A DNA stretch of 16,016 bases from Firmicutes bacterium CAG:646 (GTDB taxonomy: Bacteria > Bacillota > Clostridia > Lachnospirales > Lachnospiraceae): NCBI GenBank assembly GCA_000432335.1, contig HF995348.1, positions 1 through 16,016 on the forward strand, written 5' to 3'. The notes beneath the pieces are model-generated. The model did no database searches, was not told where the DNA came from, and was given only the letters and a program-made list of their open reading frames with translations. Of the stretch, positions 7,186 through 14,264 are shown piece after piece. Positions within the stretch are counted from its first letter, which is position 1; each line of letters opens with the position of its first letter. Both the position numbers and the translations under genes were made by a program.

Positions 7186-7821
7186 TCAGCAATCACTGCA
7201 TTGACAGGGAGTTTTTGTCATACCAGTATCGAAACTGGGGTTGAACGCATAGAAGTTTTTGCTATCCAATTCTTCCTGTACGGAGCGCAGTGCTTCACCG
7301 AAACGCTGGAAGTGCACGATCTCTCTGGCGCGGAGGAAACGGATAGGATCAGCAATTTCTGGAATATCTCGTACAACACGAAGGATATTGTCGTAAGTGG
7401 TGCGGGCTTTCTGTTCCGCAGCAAGGCTTTCAAAAAGGTCTGTAATGGGATCGCCTTTGGATTGGAACTGATTGGCATTTAAAGGAACACCGCCTGCTGC
7501 CTGCGGCCAAACTCCTACGGTGTGATCCACATAGTAATCAGAGAAACCGCTTTTTTCAATTTCTTCCATGGAAAGATTGGCAGTAAGCTGATGAACCATG
7601 GTGGAGACCATTTCCATGTGGGCCAGTTCCTCTGTGGCAACATCTGTGAGAACTGCCATACATATGCGGTTTGGAGCGGAGAAACGTTGGGAGAGATAAC
7701 GCATGGAGGCGTTGATTTCACCGTCAGGTCCCCCATACTGACTGATAATTAATTTTGCAATTTTTGCATTGGGTGTTTTGATATTTACCGGGTATTGTAA
7801 TCTTTTTTCATAAGACCACAT
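7186..7821 (-). CDS. cotJC: Spore coat protein CotJC, manganese catalase-like
   Basis: Third gene of the cotJ operon, 211 residues. CotJC is a spore-coat protein with the dimanganese catalase fold. The expected metal ligands are present: Glu35 (GEINA), Glu65 and His68 (TEELAHME), Glu136 (AEQKA) and His170 (REIVHF). A peroxide-removing activity is therefore chemically plausible. The start is the ATG encoding the family N terminus MWSYEKRLQYPV; it has GGAAGGTG about 9 bp upstream, while the longer frame from 7878 would overlap cotJB by about 50 bases. Only 5 bp separate it from the cotJB stop, so the genes are probably translationally coupled. The protein is about 20 residues longer than the 189-residue B. 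subtilis CotJC, and its C terminus is Cys-rich (TPCQCSDC), which could support crosslinking or metal binding in the coat. Confidence 0.95.
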   Translation of the reverse strand: MWSYEKRLQYPVNIKTPNAKIAKLIISQYGGPDGEINASMRYLSQRFSAPNRICMAVLTDVATEELAHMEMVSTMVHQLTANLSMEEIEKSGFSDYYVDHTVGVWPQAAGGVPLNANQFQSKGDPITDLFESLAAEQKARTTYDNILRVVRDIPEIADPIRFLRAREIVHFQRFGEALRSVQEELDSKNFYAFNPSFDTGMTKTPCQCSDC

Positions 7822-7826
7822 AAAAT

Positions 7827-8138
7827 TTAACACCTTCCTTTCTGGGGGATTTCCCATGGCCATGGCTGCATCATCCATTCCCAGGCATCGCTGTTGGAGT
7901 CATCCACAGTGTCTATCGTGAGAGGTCCGTAATGCATGGCATAATGTTTCATAGCGTCTTTACGGATGGCAGATTGTTTTTGAAAATAGGTCAGCGCTTC
8001 CATGTCATGGGGATGAGTATCCAGATAAAGAAGAATATCATCTACTGCAAAGCTGGATTGGTTGATAGTGTCCATAAGCTGCTGGCGAGAAGGAATTTGA
8101 TTGCCGCCGCATCCGCAGCCGGTATTATAATTTAACAT
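7827..8138 (-). CDS. cotJB: Spore coat protein CotJB
   Basis: Second gene of the cotJ operon, 103 residues. It has the CotJB hallmarks LYLDTHPHD (37-45), HYGPLT (69-74) and a Trp-rich C-terminal block with WEWMMQPWPWE (86-96). The ATG at 8138 is chosen because AAAGGAGG lies 9 bp upstream; the longer frame to 8174 begins inside cotJA and only adds Arg-rich residues read from the ribosome binding site region. The start overlaps the cotJA stop by 7 bases (ATGTTAA), implying coupling. The N terminus carries Cys-Gly repeats (CGCGG, 8-12) not part of the core domain. The protein is a small coat component with no known catalytic role, needed with CotJA and CotJC for normal coat assembly in studied species. 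Confidence 0.95.
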   Translation of the reverse strand: MLNYNTGCGCGGNQIPSRQQLMDTINQSSFAVDDILLYLDTHPHDMEALTYFQKQSAIRKDAMKHYAMHYGPLTIDTVDDSNSDAWEWMMQPWPWEIPQKGRC

Positions 8139-8398
8139 CTGCCGCCGCCTCCTTTCCCGCAGAAGGGTTTGCAAAGCTCTGGGAAGATGGTTCCCATGGA
8201 GAGTGCTTTACAGGTATCAAAAACTTTTTCAAATTTTTGTCGGGGAACATAGGCCATGGCTAAAGGATATTCTTGGTCCCGGCAGGTAAAATTTTTGTGT
8301 TCCGGTTCTTCTCGAAGACAGGAACAGGGGGCATCAGTGACAGCAGAATAATTCCTGCGGTTTGGAACATTTCTATAATTCATACGGCAATTTTCCAT
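8132..8398 (-). CDS. cotJA: Spore coat-associated protein CotJA
   Basis: First gene of the cotJ operon, 88 residues. The family core is visible as PLAMAYVPRQ (45-54) and GTIFPEL (69-75). The protein holds eight cysteines (4, 25, 27, 39, 63, 76, 80, 88), which suggests disulphide crosslinking or metal binding in the coat. The start ATG has AAAGGAT about 10 bp upstream; a second Met at residue 6 is a less likely alternative. The Gly-rich C terminus (GKGGGGRC) is encoded by the strong AAAGGAGG ribosome binding site of cotJB, so composition there may be constrained by translation of the next gene. Confidence 0.93.
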   Translation of the reverse strand: MENCRMNYRNVPNRRNYSAVTDAPCSCLREEPEHKNFTCRDQEYPLAMAYVPRQKFEKVFDTCKALSMGTIFPELCKPFCGKGGGGRC

Positions 8399-8431
8399 AC
8401 GAAAACGATCCTTTCATTTTTGATTTCTATT

Positions 8432-8460
8432 TATCATATGAGCTTTTGGAAAAAAGGGTT
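8432..8460 (-). promoter_or_regulatory. Candidate sigma-K promoter for cotJABC
   Basis: On the minus strand AACC (8457-8460), a 16-bp spacer and CATATGATA (8432-8440). This matches every defined position of the late mother-cell sigma-K consensus mACm-16-CATAnnnTA. The expected start point, about 8425, gives a leader of roughly 27 bases before the cotJA ATG. The sigma-E -10 (CATACAAT) is matched at 6 of 8 positions, but no ATA-containing -35 element sits at the right distance. Confidence 0.5.
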
Positions 8461-8489
8461 CTAAAAAGGTTTTTTTCTTGGAAAAATAA

Positions 8490-8498
8490 TGTTATACT
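8490..8498 (+). promoter_or_regulatory. Extended -10 promoter upstream of the SEDS gene
   Basis: TGTTATACT is an extended -10 element (TGn followed by TATACT, 8493-8498). At the -35 distance there is only a T-rich stretch, as is allowed for extended -10 promoters. The leader of about 90 bases begins with an inverted repeat TTTGC-N5-GCAAA (8503-8517), a possible operator or hairpin. Confidence 0.45.
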
Positions 8499-8595
8499 TA
8501 AATTTGCGAAATGCAAACTGTCATAGCATAAGATTTGAGGTTAGGGGAGTGCGGCAGTTTCAGGGGGAGTATAAGATAAGAAATGAGGTTTTTAT

Positions 8596-9765
8596 ATGCA
8601 GAAAAGTATCAGGGAAAAGCTGCGGAGTATCAGCAAGAAGACAGATTATTATGATTATAATCTTCTGGCGGCCGTTATTTTGCTTACCTGTTTTGGATTG
8701 GTGATGTTGTATAGTACCAGCGCCTATGAGGCGCAGATGCAGTTTCACGGAGATGATATGTATTATTTTCGGAGGCAGGCGCTGATTAGCGCGGCAACGA
8801 TTTTGGGAGCGGCCTATATTTCACGCTGGGATTATCATGCGTTGATACCGGTTTCCGGACTGGCATATTTCGTGGCATTGGTTTTGATGGCAATGGTAAA
8901 ATGGACGCCTTTCGGCGTGGAGGTTTTTGGCGCAAGAAGGTGGTTGAAGTTAGGAATCCAGTTTCAGCCTTCGGAGATTGCCAAGATCGCAGTGATTATT
9001 TATCTTCCTGTAGTGATCATCAAGATGGGGAGACAGATCAAAACCTGGAAGGCTGTTTTTGTGCTATTGGGTCTTGGAGGGCTTCAGGCATTGGCAGCTT
9101 TTAAGCTTACCGATAACCTGAGTACTGGTATGATCATTGGAGGAATTGCAGTTGCCCTGATTTTTATTTCCAGTCCGAAAACAAAGGAACTTCTCCTGGC
9201 AGGAGGAGGGATTTTGGCAGTGGTTGGTGTGATCATCTCTTATATGGGAATGACCATGACTACCAGTGATGATTTTCGTATCCGACGTATTCTTGCCTGG
9301 CTGCATCCGGAGGAAAATATGTCTGGCGGTGGATATCAGGTAATGCAGGCGCTGTATGCTATAGGAAGCGGCGGATTTTTTGGTAAGGGGCTGGGAAACA
9401 GCGCACAAAAACTGGGAACTATTCCAGAGGCTCAGAATGATATGATCTTTTCCATTGTTTGCGAAGAACTGGGAGTGTTTGGCGCAATATTGCTGCTCCT
9501 TATGTTTGGATATCTTTTGTATCGTCTGTTTTTTATTGCTCAGAATGCGCCTGATCTTTATGGAACTTTGATCGTGAGCGGTATTTTTGCGCATATTGCT
9601 CTTCAGGTTATTTTAAATATCTGTGTTGTGCTGAATCTGATGCCTACGACGGGAATCACGCTGCCTTTTGTGAGTTATGGCGGTACATCAATTCTGTTTT
9701 TGATGGCAGAGATGGCTATTGCTCTCAGTGTTTCCCGACAGATTAAATTTAAGAATCAGGAATGA
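8596..9765 (+). CDS. ftsW: SEDS-family peptidoglycan glycosyltransferase (FtsW/RodA/SpoVE type)
   Basis: Polytopic membrane protein of 389 residues with about ten helices. SEDS proteins polymerise lipid II into glycan strands with a partner class B penicillin-binding protein. Visible family blocks are GLVMLYSTSAY (34-44), GARRWL (112-117), QPSEIAK (124-130), the extracellular loop with IPEAQND containing the presumed catalytic Asp282 (equivalent to Asp297 of E. coli FtsW), EELGVFGA (290-297), and LPFVSYGGTS (356-365). The IPEAQND-MIFS block is closer to FtsW/SpoVE than to RodA. The start has GAGG (8585-8588) 7 bp upstream. No class B PBP or division gene adjoins it; its divergent neighbour is the cotJ operon, so a sporulation role like that of SpoVE (cortex synthesis) is possible. 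Which paralogue it is cannot be settled from the sequence alone. Confidence 0.9.
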   Translation: MQKSIREKLRSISKKTDYYDYNLLAAVILLTCFGLVMLYSTSAYEAQMQFHGDDMYYFRRQALISAATILGAAYISRWDYHALIPVSGLAYFVALVLMAMVKWTPFGVEVFGARRWLKLGIQFQPSEIAKIAVIIYLPVVIIKMGRQIKTWKAVFVLLGLGGLQALAAFKLTDNLSTGMIIGGIAVALIFISSPKTKELLLAGGGILAVVGVIISYMGMTMTTSDDFRIRRILAWLHPEENMSGGGYQVMQALYAIGSGGFFGKGLGNSAQKLGTIPEAQNDMIFSIVCEELGVFGAILLLLMFGYLLYRLFFIAQNAPDLYGTLIVSGIFAHIALQVILNICVVLNLMPTTGITLPFVSYGGTSILFLMAEMAIALSVSRQIKFKNQE

Positions 9766-9801
9766 TGGAGGGACCAGGGCACAGTATTTTTTCAGAATGG
9801 G

Positions 9802-9830
9802 TTGACAAATGTATGGAGACTCGTTATACT
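9802..9830 (+). promoter_or_regulatory. Strong sigma-A promoter for acpP
   Basis: A perfect TTGACA (9802-9807), an exact 17-bp spacer and TATACT (9825-9830). This is the best sigma-A promoter in the window and fits a protein needed in large amounts. The leader is about 45 bases and has AAAGGAG at 9863-9869, a rather long 12 bp before the ATG. Confidence 0.9.
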
Positions 9831-9881
9831 TCGGTACAAGAGAGTTTGTGCAACATTCTTTAAAAGGAGAGAAAAAAAGAT

Positions 9882-10115
9882 ATGTTAGAGAGAATGAGAG
9901 AGATTATTGCAGAGCAGTTGAACTGTGATGAAGAGACCATTGGATTGGAAACCTCTTTTAAAGATGATTTGGGAGCTGATTCCCTGGATTTGTTTGAATT
10001 GATCATGGCCCTGGAAGAAGAATATGGCCTTGAGATTCCAGCAGAAGAGTTGACGGATCTGGAAACTGTAAGTGATGTCGTTGAATATTTGAAAGCAAAG
10101 GGTGTGGAGGATTAA
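9882..10115 (+). CDS. acpP: Acyl carrier protein
   Basis: Small acidic four-helix carrier protein of 77 residues that holds growing acyl chains on a 4'-phosphopantetheine arm, normally for fatty acid synthesis. The attachment site is Ser34 in GADSLD (31-36), followed by the typical recognition helix DLFELIMALEEEYG (36-49) and IPAEE (52-56). Size and sequence fit the fatty acid AcpP group better than D-alanyl carrier proteins or NRPS-type domains. It stands alone, with its own promoter and terminator, and no fab genes adjoin it. An Sfp-type phosphopantetheinyl transferase that could activate it lies about 3.4 kb downstream on the same strand. It could be the main AcpP or a second, specialised copy. 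Confidence 0.93.
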   Translation: MLERMREIIAEQLNCDEETIGLETSFKDDLGADSLDLFELIMALEEEYGLEIPAEELTDLETVSDVVEYLKAKGVED

Positions 10116-10130
10116 TTCCACACCTTTTTA
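10098..10130 (+). terminator. Intrinsic terminator overlapping the acpP stop codon
   Basis: GGTGTGGA (10101-10108) pairs with TCCACACC (10117-10124) around an 8-base loop, followed by TTTTT. The last acpP codons form the upstream arm and the stop codon (10113-10115) sits in the loop. The T-run can also pair with AAG upstream of the stem. Confidence 0.9.
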
Positions 10131-10199
10131 TCTGAGCAGCGCTACGCCTTACATATGGAACAATTATTCTGCGTCAATATGCAGAAACTTAGTTTTCAT

Positions 10200-10205
10200 T
10201 ATACT
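10200..10205 (+). promoter_or_regulatory. Possible -10 box for the gltX operon
   Basis: TATACT is the best -10 candidate between the acpP terminator and gltX. No convincing -35 box lies 16-18 bp upstream. TATAAA at 10212-10217 is an alternative but would leave almost no leader before AGGAG at 10220-10224. A promoter is expected here because a strong terminator precedes the gene. Confidence 0.3.
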
Positions 10206-10232
10206 GGCATTTATAAAATAGGAGTTAAAAAT

Positions 10233-11681
10233 ATGAGTACAGTAAAGACAAGATTTGCACCAAGTCCTACAGGAAGAATGCATGTAGGCAATTTAAGAAC
10301 AGCATTGTATGCATTTTTGATCGCAAAGCATGAAGGGGGAAAGTTCATGCTGCGTATTGAAGATACCGATCAGGAGCGTTTTATGGAAGGCGCACTGGAG
10401 ATTATTTACCGCACATTGGAAAAGACAGGACTGATTCATGATGAAGGTCCGGATAAAGACGGCGGCGTGGGTCCGTACGTACAGAGTGAGCGGCAGGCGC
10501 AGGGAATTTACTTAAAGTATGCAAAACAGTTGATTGAGCAGGGCGACGCATATTACTGTTTTTGTGATAAAGAGCGTCTGGAAGGTTTAAAAACAGAGGT
10601 GGCTGGAAAGGAAATTTCCATTTATGATAAGCATTGTCTGCATTTATCTAAGGAAGAGATCGAGGCAAATCTGGCGGCAGGAAAGCCCTATGTAATCCGT
10701 ATTAATATGCCGACAGAGGGAACTACCACTTTCCATGACGAGCTTTATGGAGATATTACCGTAAATAATAATGAATTGGACGATATGATCCTGATCAAGT
10801 CTGACGGATTTCCTACGTATAATTTTGCCAATGTAATCGACGATCATCTGATGGGAATTACTCATGTGGTAAGGGGAAATGAATACCTTTCATCCGCACC
10901 CAAATACAATCGTCTGTATGAGGCGTTTGGCTGGGAAATTCCCGCATATATCCACTGTCCGCTGATTACCAATGAGGAACATCAGAAATTGTCCAAGCGT
11001 TCCGGTCATTCTTCTTATGAAGATCTTCTGGAGCAGGGATTTATTTCTGAAGCGATTGTAAACTTTGTAGCGCTTCTGGGATGGAGCCCCGCTTCTGACA
11101 ATGAGATTTTTTCTCTGGATGAGTTGATCCAGGAGTTTGATTATCATCGGATCAGCAAATCACCAGCAGTTTTCGATATGGTAAAACTTCGTTGGATGAA
11201 CGGAGAATATATGAAAAAAATGGATGATGAGAAGTTTTATGAGCTGGCGCTTCCATATATAAAAGAAGTAATCACAAGAGATATGGATTTCCATAAGATT
11301 GCAGCGATGGTGAAAACCAGAATAGAAACTTTCCCGGATATCAAAGAGCATATTGATTTCTTTGAGAAGATGCCGGAATATGATACTTCCATGTATGTTC
11401 ATAAAAAAATGAAAACCAATGAGGAAACTTCTCTTCAGGTGCTCACGGAGGTTCTTCCTCGTTTGATGGAGCAGGAAGATTACAGCAATGACGCACTGTT
11501 TGAAATGCTGTCCGCTTATGCAAAAGAGCAGGGTTATAAAGTGGGTTACGTTATGTGGCCGATTCGTACCGCTCTTTCAGGAAAACAGATGACGCCGGCA
11601 GGCGCTACAGAGATTCTGGAGGTGCTGGGAAAAGAAGAGAGTCTTGTGCGCATTCAGGCGGCTATTGAGAAATTGAGTTAA
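10233..11681 (+). CDS. gltX: Glutamate--tRNA ligase
   Basis: Class I aminoacyl-tRNA synthetase of 482 residues that charges tRNA(Glu) with glutamate. The family N terminus is complete: TRFAPSPTGRMHVGN, with the HIGH-type signature HVGN at 17-20, and the KMSKS-type loop is KLSKR (252-256). A zinc site of the E. coli type appears intact: Cys109, Cys111, Tyr131 and Cys135. The C-terminal part is the all-helical anticodon-binding region. An in-frame ATG at 10155 would add 26 residues but has no ribosome binding site; the ATG at 10233 has AGGAG (10220-10224) 8 bp upstream and gives the conserved start. In Clostridia the enzyme is often non-discriminating and also charges tRNA(Gln) for later amidation; that is not visible here. 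The next gene starts 19 bp after its stop, so they probably form one transcript. Confidence 0.96.
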   Translation: MSTVKTRFAPSPTGRMHVGNLRTALYAFLIAKHEGGKFMLRIEDTDQERFMEGALEIIYRTLEKTGLIHDEGPDKDGGVGPYVQSERQAQGIYLKYAKQLIEQGDAYYCFCDKERLEGLKTEVAGKEISIYDKHCLHLSKEEIEANLAAGKPYVIRINMPTEGTTTFHDELYGDITVNNNELDDMILIKSDGFPTYNFANVIDDHLMGITHVVRGNEYLSSAPKYNRLYEAFGWEIPAYIHCPLITNEEHQKLSKRSGHSSYEDLLEQGFISEAIVNFVALLGWSPASDNEIFSLDELIQEFDYHRISKSPAVFDMVKLRWMNGEYMKKMDDEKFYELALPYIKEVITRDMDFHKIAAMVKTRIETFPDIKEHIDFFEKMPEYDTSMYVHKKMKTNEETSLQVLTEVLPRLMEQEDYSNDALFEMLSAYAKEQGYKVGYVMWPIRTALSGKQMTPAGATEILEVLGKEESLVRIQAAIEKLS

Positions 11682-11700
11682 ATAAGATACCGGAGTATTT

Positions 11701-13551
11701 ATGAACTTTAATAAAGAACAAAGAGAGGCAGTGGTTCACAAGGATGGACCGCTGCTGGTTCTTGCCGGACCGGGTTCCGGTAAGACGGCGGTGATCACCC
11801 ACCGCACACAAAAATTGATCCAGGAATACAAGGTTGCTCCTTCGTCTATACTGGTGGTCACTTTTACCAAGGCGGCTGCGAGACAGATGAGGGAGCGCTT
11901 TTTACGTTTGACAGGGGAAGCGCATACAGCAGTGACTTTTGGAACTTTTCACGGCGTGTTTTATGGAATTCTCCGCCATGCCTATGGGATCACTTCAAAA
12001 AATATAGCCAGCGAGGAAGACAGATACCGTATTTTACGGGAAATTATTCAAAAAACTTCGATGGATGTGGAAGACGAGAAGGATCTTTTAGAGTCTTTGA
12101 ATCGGGAAATCAGTACGGTGAAAAATGGGAGGATTCCTCTCAGTCACTATTATTCTGCCTGTTGTCCTGATGAAGAATTTCGTCGGATTTATGAACAGTA
12201 TGAAAAGCGGCTTCACGGACAGCGCTTGTTGGATTTTGACGATCTGATGGTATATTGTTACAAGCTTTTTCAGAAACATCCAGAAGTGCTTCAGGCATGG
12301 CAGAAAAAATTTCGATATATTCTGATCGATGAGTTTCAGGATGTCAATCAGTTACAGTATGATATTGTAAAATTACTGGCTTTGCCGGAAAATAATCTGT
12401 TTCTGGTTGGAGATGACGATCAGTCGATTTATCGGTTCCGGGGAGCGAGACCGGAGATCATGCTGCATGTGCCGAAGGATTATCCAGGGATGAAGCAGGT
12501 GATCCTTCAGCAGAATTATCGGTGCTCCGGGGAGGTTGTGGAAAAATCTCAGAATCTCATCCGCTGGAATGACGCGCGATTTGAGAAAAAGCTGCGAACG
12601 GAAAATCCTCAGGGAAAGCCCCTGGAAATCCGCTCTTTTGAAAATGAGAGCGAGGAAACTACCTGGCTGATGAAACAGATTCGCCGGGATATGGAAGAGG
12701 GATGCCCGTTTCGTGAGATTGCCATTTTATTTCGTACGAATGTAGGTTGCCGTATGACGGTAGAACGCCTGATGGAGTATAATCTTCCTTTTACTATGCG
12801 AGATGCGCTCCCTAACCTGTATGAACATTGGCTGGCGAAAAATATGGTTTCTTATATGCGTCTGGCTATGGGCGGGCGCAGCAGGAAAGATTTTCTGACA
12901 ATCATGAACCGCCCCAACCGTTATCTGTCCCGGGAAGCTTTTTATGAGCAGGAGATGAATTTTGAGATTCTTTATCAATATTATGAGGGTAAAGAATGGA
13001 TGTGCGATCGGATTGAAAAGCTGGAGTATGATTTGAAGATGATGAAGAATATGACGCCTTATGGGGCGATCAATTACATTCGTCATGGTATTGGGTACGA
13101 TGGGTATTTGAAAGAATATGCGGAATATCGAAAGATTAAAGTGGAAGAGCTGTATGAGATCCTTCAGGAAATTCAGGAAAGTTCCAAAGGTTATGATACC
13201 TATCAGGAATGGTTTGACTATATGGAGGAATATAAGGAAAAGCTTCAGGAGCAGGCAGAAAAAATCCGCTGTCAGCAGGACGCTATTACCATCTCTACGC
13301 TTCACAGTGTAAAGGGATTGGAATACGATCGGGTGTATATTTTAGATGTAAATGAGGGAAGCATTCCTTATCATAAGGCAGTTTTGGATCCGGAGATAGA
13401 AGAAGAGCGCAGGATGTTTTATGTGGGGATGACCAGGGCGAGAAAAGAGCTGCATCTTTATTCTGTAGAGGAGCGATTTGGGAAGAAATTGGAACCGTCC
13501 CGTTTTTTGCTGGAACTGGAAGAGGCGCCCAAAAGAGGAAAAGGAAAATGA
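11701..13551 (+). CDS. UvrD/PcrA-like superfamily 1 DNA helicase, short form
   Basis: ATP-dependent 3'-5' DNA helicase of 616 residues. All SF1A motifs are present: the Q motif with Gln7, Walker A GPGSGKT (23-29), motif Ia VVTFTKAAA (52-60), motif II DEFQD (210-214), motif III GDDDQSIYRFRGA (237-249), motif IV NYRCSGEV (272-279), motif V TLHSVKGLEYD and motif VI MFYVGMTRARKEL near the C terminus. It is about 100 residues shorter than PcrA or UvrD: the C terminus stops soon after motif VI, without the extra tail that binds RNA polymerase in PcrA. It is therefore likely a paralogue rather than the essential PcrA. The start has GGAG (11692-11695) only 5 bp away. Its stop overlaps the next start in ATGA. 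Its cellular job, repair or conflict resolution, is not shown by the context of gltX and a phosphopantetheinyl transferase. Confidence 0.92.
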   Translation: MNFNKEQREAVVHKDGPLLVLAGPGSGKTAVITHRTQKLIQEYKVAPSSILVVTFTKAAARQMRERFLRLTGEAHTAVTFGTFHGVFYGILRHAYGITSKNIASEEDRYRILREIIQKTSMDVEDEKDLLESLNREISTVKNGRIPLSHYYSACCPDEEFRRIYEQYEKRLHGQRLLDFDDLMVYCYKLFQKHPEVLQAWQKKFRYILIDEFQDVNQLQYDIVKLLALPENNLFLVGDDDQSIYRFRGARPEIMLHVPKDYPGMKQVILQQNYRCSGEVVEKSQNLIRWNDARFEKKLRTENPQGKPLEIRSFENESEETTWLMKQIRRDMEEGCPFREIAILFRTNVGCRMTVERLMEYNLPFTMRDALPNLYEHWLAKNMVSYMRLAMGGRSRKDFLTIMNRPNRYLSREAFYEQEMNFEILYQYYEGKEWMCDRIEKLEYDLKMMKNMTPYGAINYIRHGIGYDGYLKEYAEYRKIKVEELYEILQEIQESSKGYDTYQEWFDYMEEYKEKLQEQAEKIRCQQDAITISTLHSVKGLEYDRVYILDVNEGSIPYHKAVLDPEIEEERRMFYVGMTRARKELHLYSVEERFGKKLEPSRFLLELEEAPKRGKGK

Positions 13552-14144
13552 AACGAGAATGTATCAGTCTGAAAAAAGGCAGTATTTGGATTTGGACGAA
13601 TACGATAGAAAAGCAACTGGAGGGAGAAAAAGGAAGCGGTCTGCTGGCAGCTGAAAAAGCGCGGATATCCAGCCTTATGGGGAAAGAGCTTTTAGGACAG
13701 ATGCTTCTGGAGCAGTATGGGATCGATCTGTCTCGGGAGAAAAATCCTCTGGGGAAAGAACGGCAGGGGAAACCTTTCCTCGTTCACCATCCGGAGATTT
13801 ATTTTAATATCAGTCATTCGGAAAATCTGGTGTCTTGTGGGGTGGGAAATATTCCCTTAGGGCTGGATATTCAGTTTCACAAATCAGGAAATATCCAGAA
13901 AACAGCAAGAAGAATTTTGTCCCCTGAAGAGTGGACAGAATATGAGGAAACAGGATGTGTGCCAGAAATGTTTTTTCACTTTTGGACAAAAAAAGAAAGT
14001 TATCTGAAGTATACGGGGGAAGGAATACGAAGAGAATTGTCTGCACTGCATTATGAGGACGTACAGTTTTTTTCGTTGGATTTGGAGCAGGGTTATACTG
14101 GTATGGTATGTATACAGAAAGACAAATACAGTAATTTACCATAA
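13548..14144 (+). CDS. Sfp-type 4'-phosphopantetheinyl transferase
   Basis: Cytosolic enzyme of 198 residues that moves phosphopantetheine from coenzyme A onto the serine of a carrier protein. Visible motifs are GKP (75-77), NISHSEN (87-93), GLDIQ (105-109) and FWTKKESYLKYTG (145-157). Of the Mg2+ ligands known from B. subtilis Sfp (Asp107, Glu109, Glu151), Asp107 and Glu150 are present, but the Glu109 position is Gln109. The protein is a little shorter than Sfp (224 residues) and lacks part of its N and C termini. Its start overlaps the helicase stop (ATGA), so translation is probably coupled. Nearby acpP (9882-10115) is an obvious possible substrate; no NRPS or PKS gene is in the window. 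It is the last gene before a strong terminator. Confidence 0.9.
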   Translation: MKRECISLKKGSIWIWTNTIEKQLEGEKGSGLLAAEKARISSLMGKELLGQMLLEQYGIDLSREKNPLGKERQGKPFLVHHPEIYFNISHSENLVSCGVGNIPLGLDIQFHKSGNIQKTARRILSPEEWTEYEETGCVPEMFFHFWTKKESYLKYTGEGIRRELSALHYEDVQFFSLDLEQGYTGMVCIQKDKYSNLP

Positions 14145-14153
14145 AAAAAGAAT

Positions 14154-14210
14154 ATGCTGTCAGGGATAAAATTTGTGTGATCAAATGTCCCTGACAGCAT
14201 TTTGCGTTTT
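14154..14210 (+). terminator. Strong intrinsic terminator of the gltX-helicase-PPTase unit
   Basis: A perfect 13-bp stem (14154-14166 with 14188-14200) is continued inside by ATTTG (14171-14175) pairing with CAAAT (14182-14186). A T-rich tail TTTGCGTTTT follows. It begins 9 bp after the PPTase stop and separates this unit from the spoIIIA operon. Confidence 0.92.
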
Positions 14211-14213
14211 ACA

Positions 14214-14242
14214 GACATTTTTTTTCTTCCTCATCATATATA
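14214..14242 (+). promoter_or_regulatory. Candidate sigma-E promoter of the spoIIIA operon
   Basis: CATATATA (14235-14242) resembles the sigma-E -10 CATACAAT at 6 of 8 positions, with GACATTT (14214-14220) 14 bp upstream as a weak -35 (4 of 7). In B. subtilis the spoIIIA operon is read by sigma-E. Position directly between the terminator and the spoIIIAA ribosome binding site supports a promoter here. Confidence 0.4.
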
Positions 14243-14264
14243 TAAAGGTAAAGAGGTGATGAAG

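Noticed and set aside
7822..7878. 19-residue N-terminal extension of cotJC
   Set aside because: It would overlap cotJB coding sequence, and the CotJC family begins at MW-x-YEK, which has its own ribosome binding site.
8522..8530. CATAGCATA as a sigma-K -10 for the SEDS gene
   Set aside because: It fits CATAnnnTA, but no AC-type -35 lies 16 bp upstream (the bases there are ATTT).
10155..10232. 26-residue N-terminal extension of gltX
   Set aside because: No ribosome binding site precedes this ATG, while the next in-frame ATG has AGGAG at good spacing and gives the conserved family start.
12727..13305. 192-codon minus-strand frame inside the helicase gene
   Set aside because: Antisense to conserved helicase motifs, with a low-complexity Ile/Phe/Leu composition and no recognisable domain.
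14202..14264. 21-residue N-terminal extension of spoIIIAA
   Set aside because: It starts in the tail of the upstream terminator and crosses the likely promoter.
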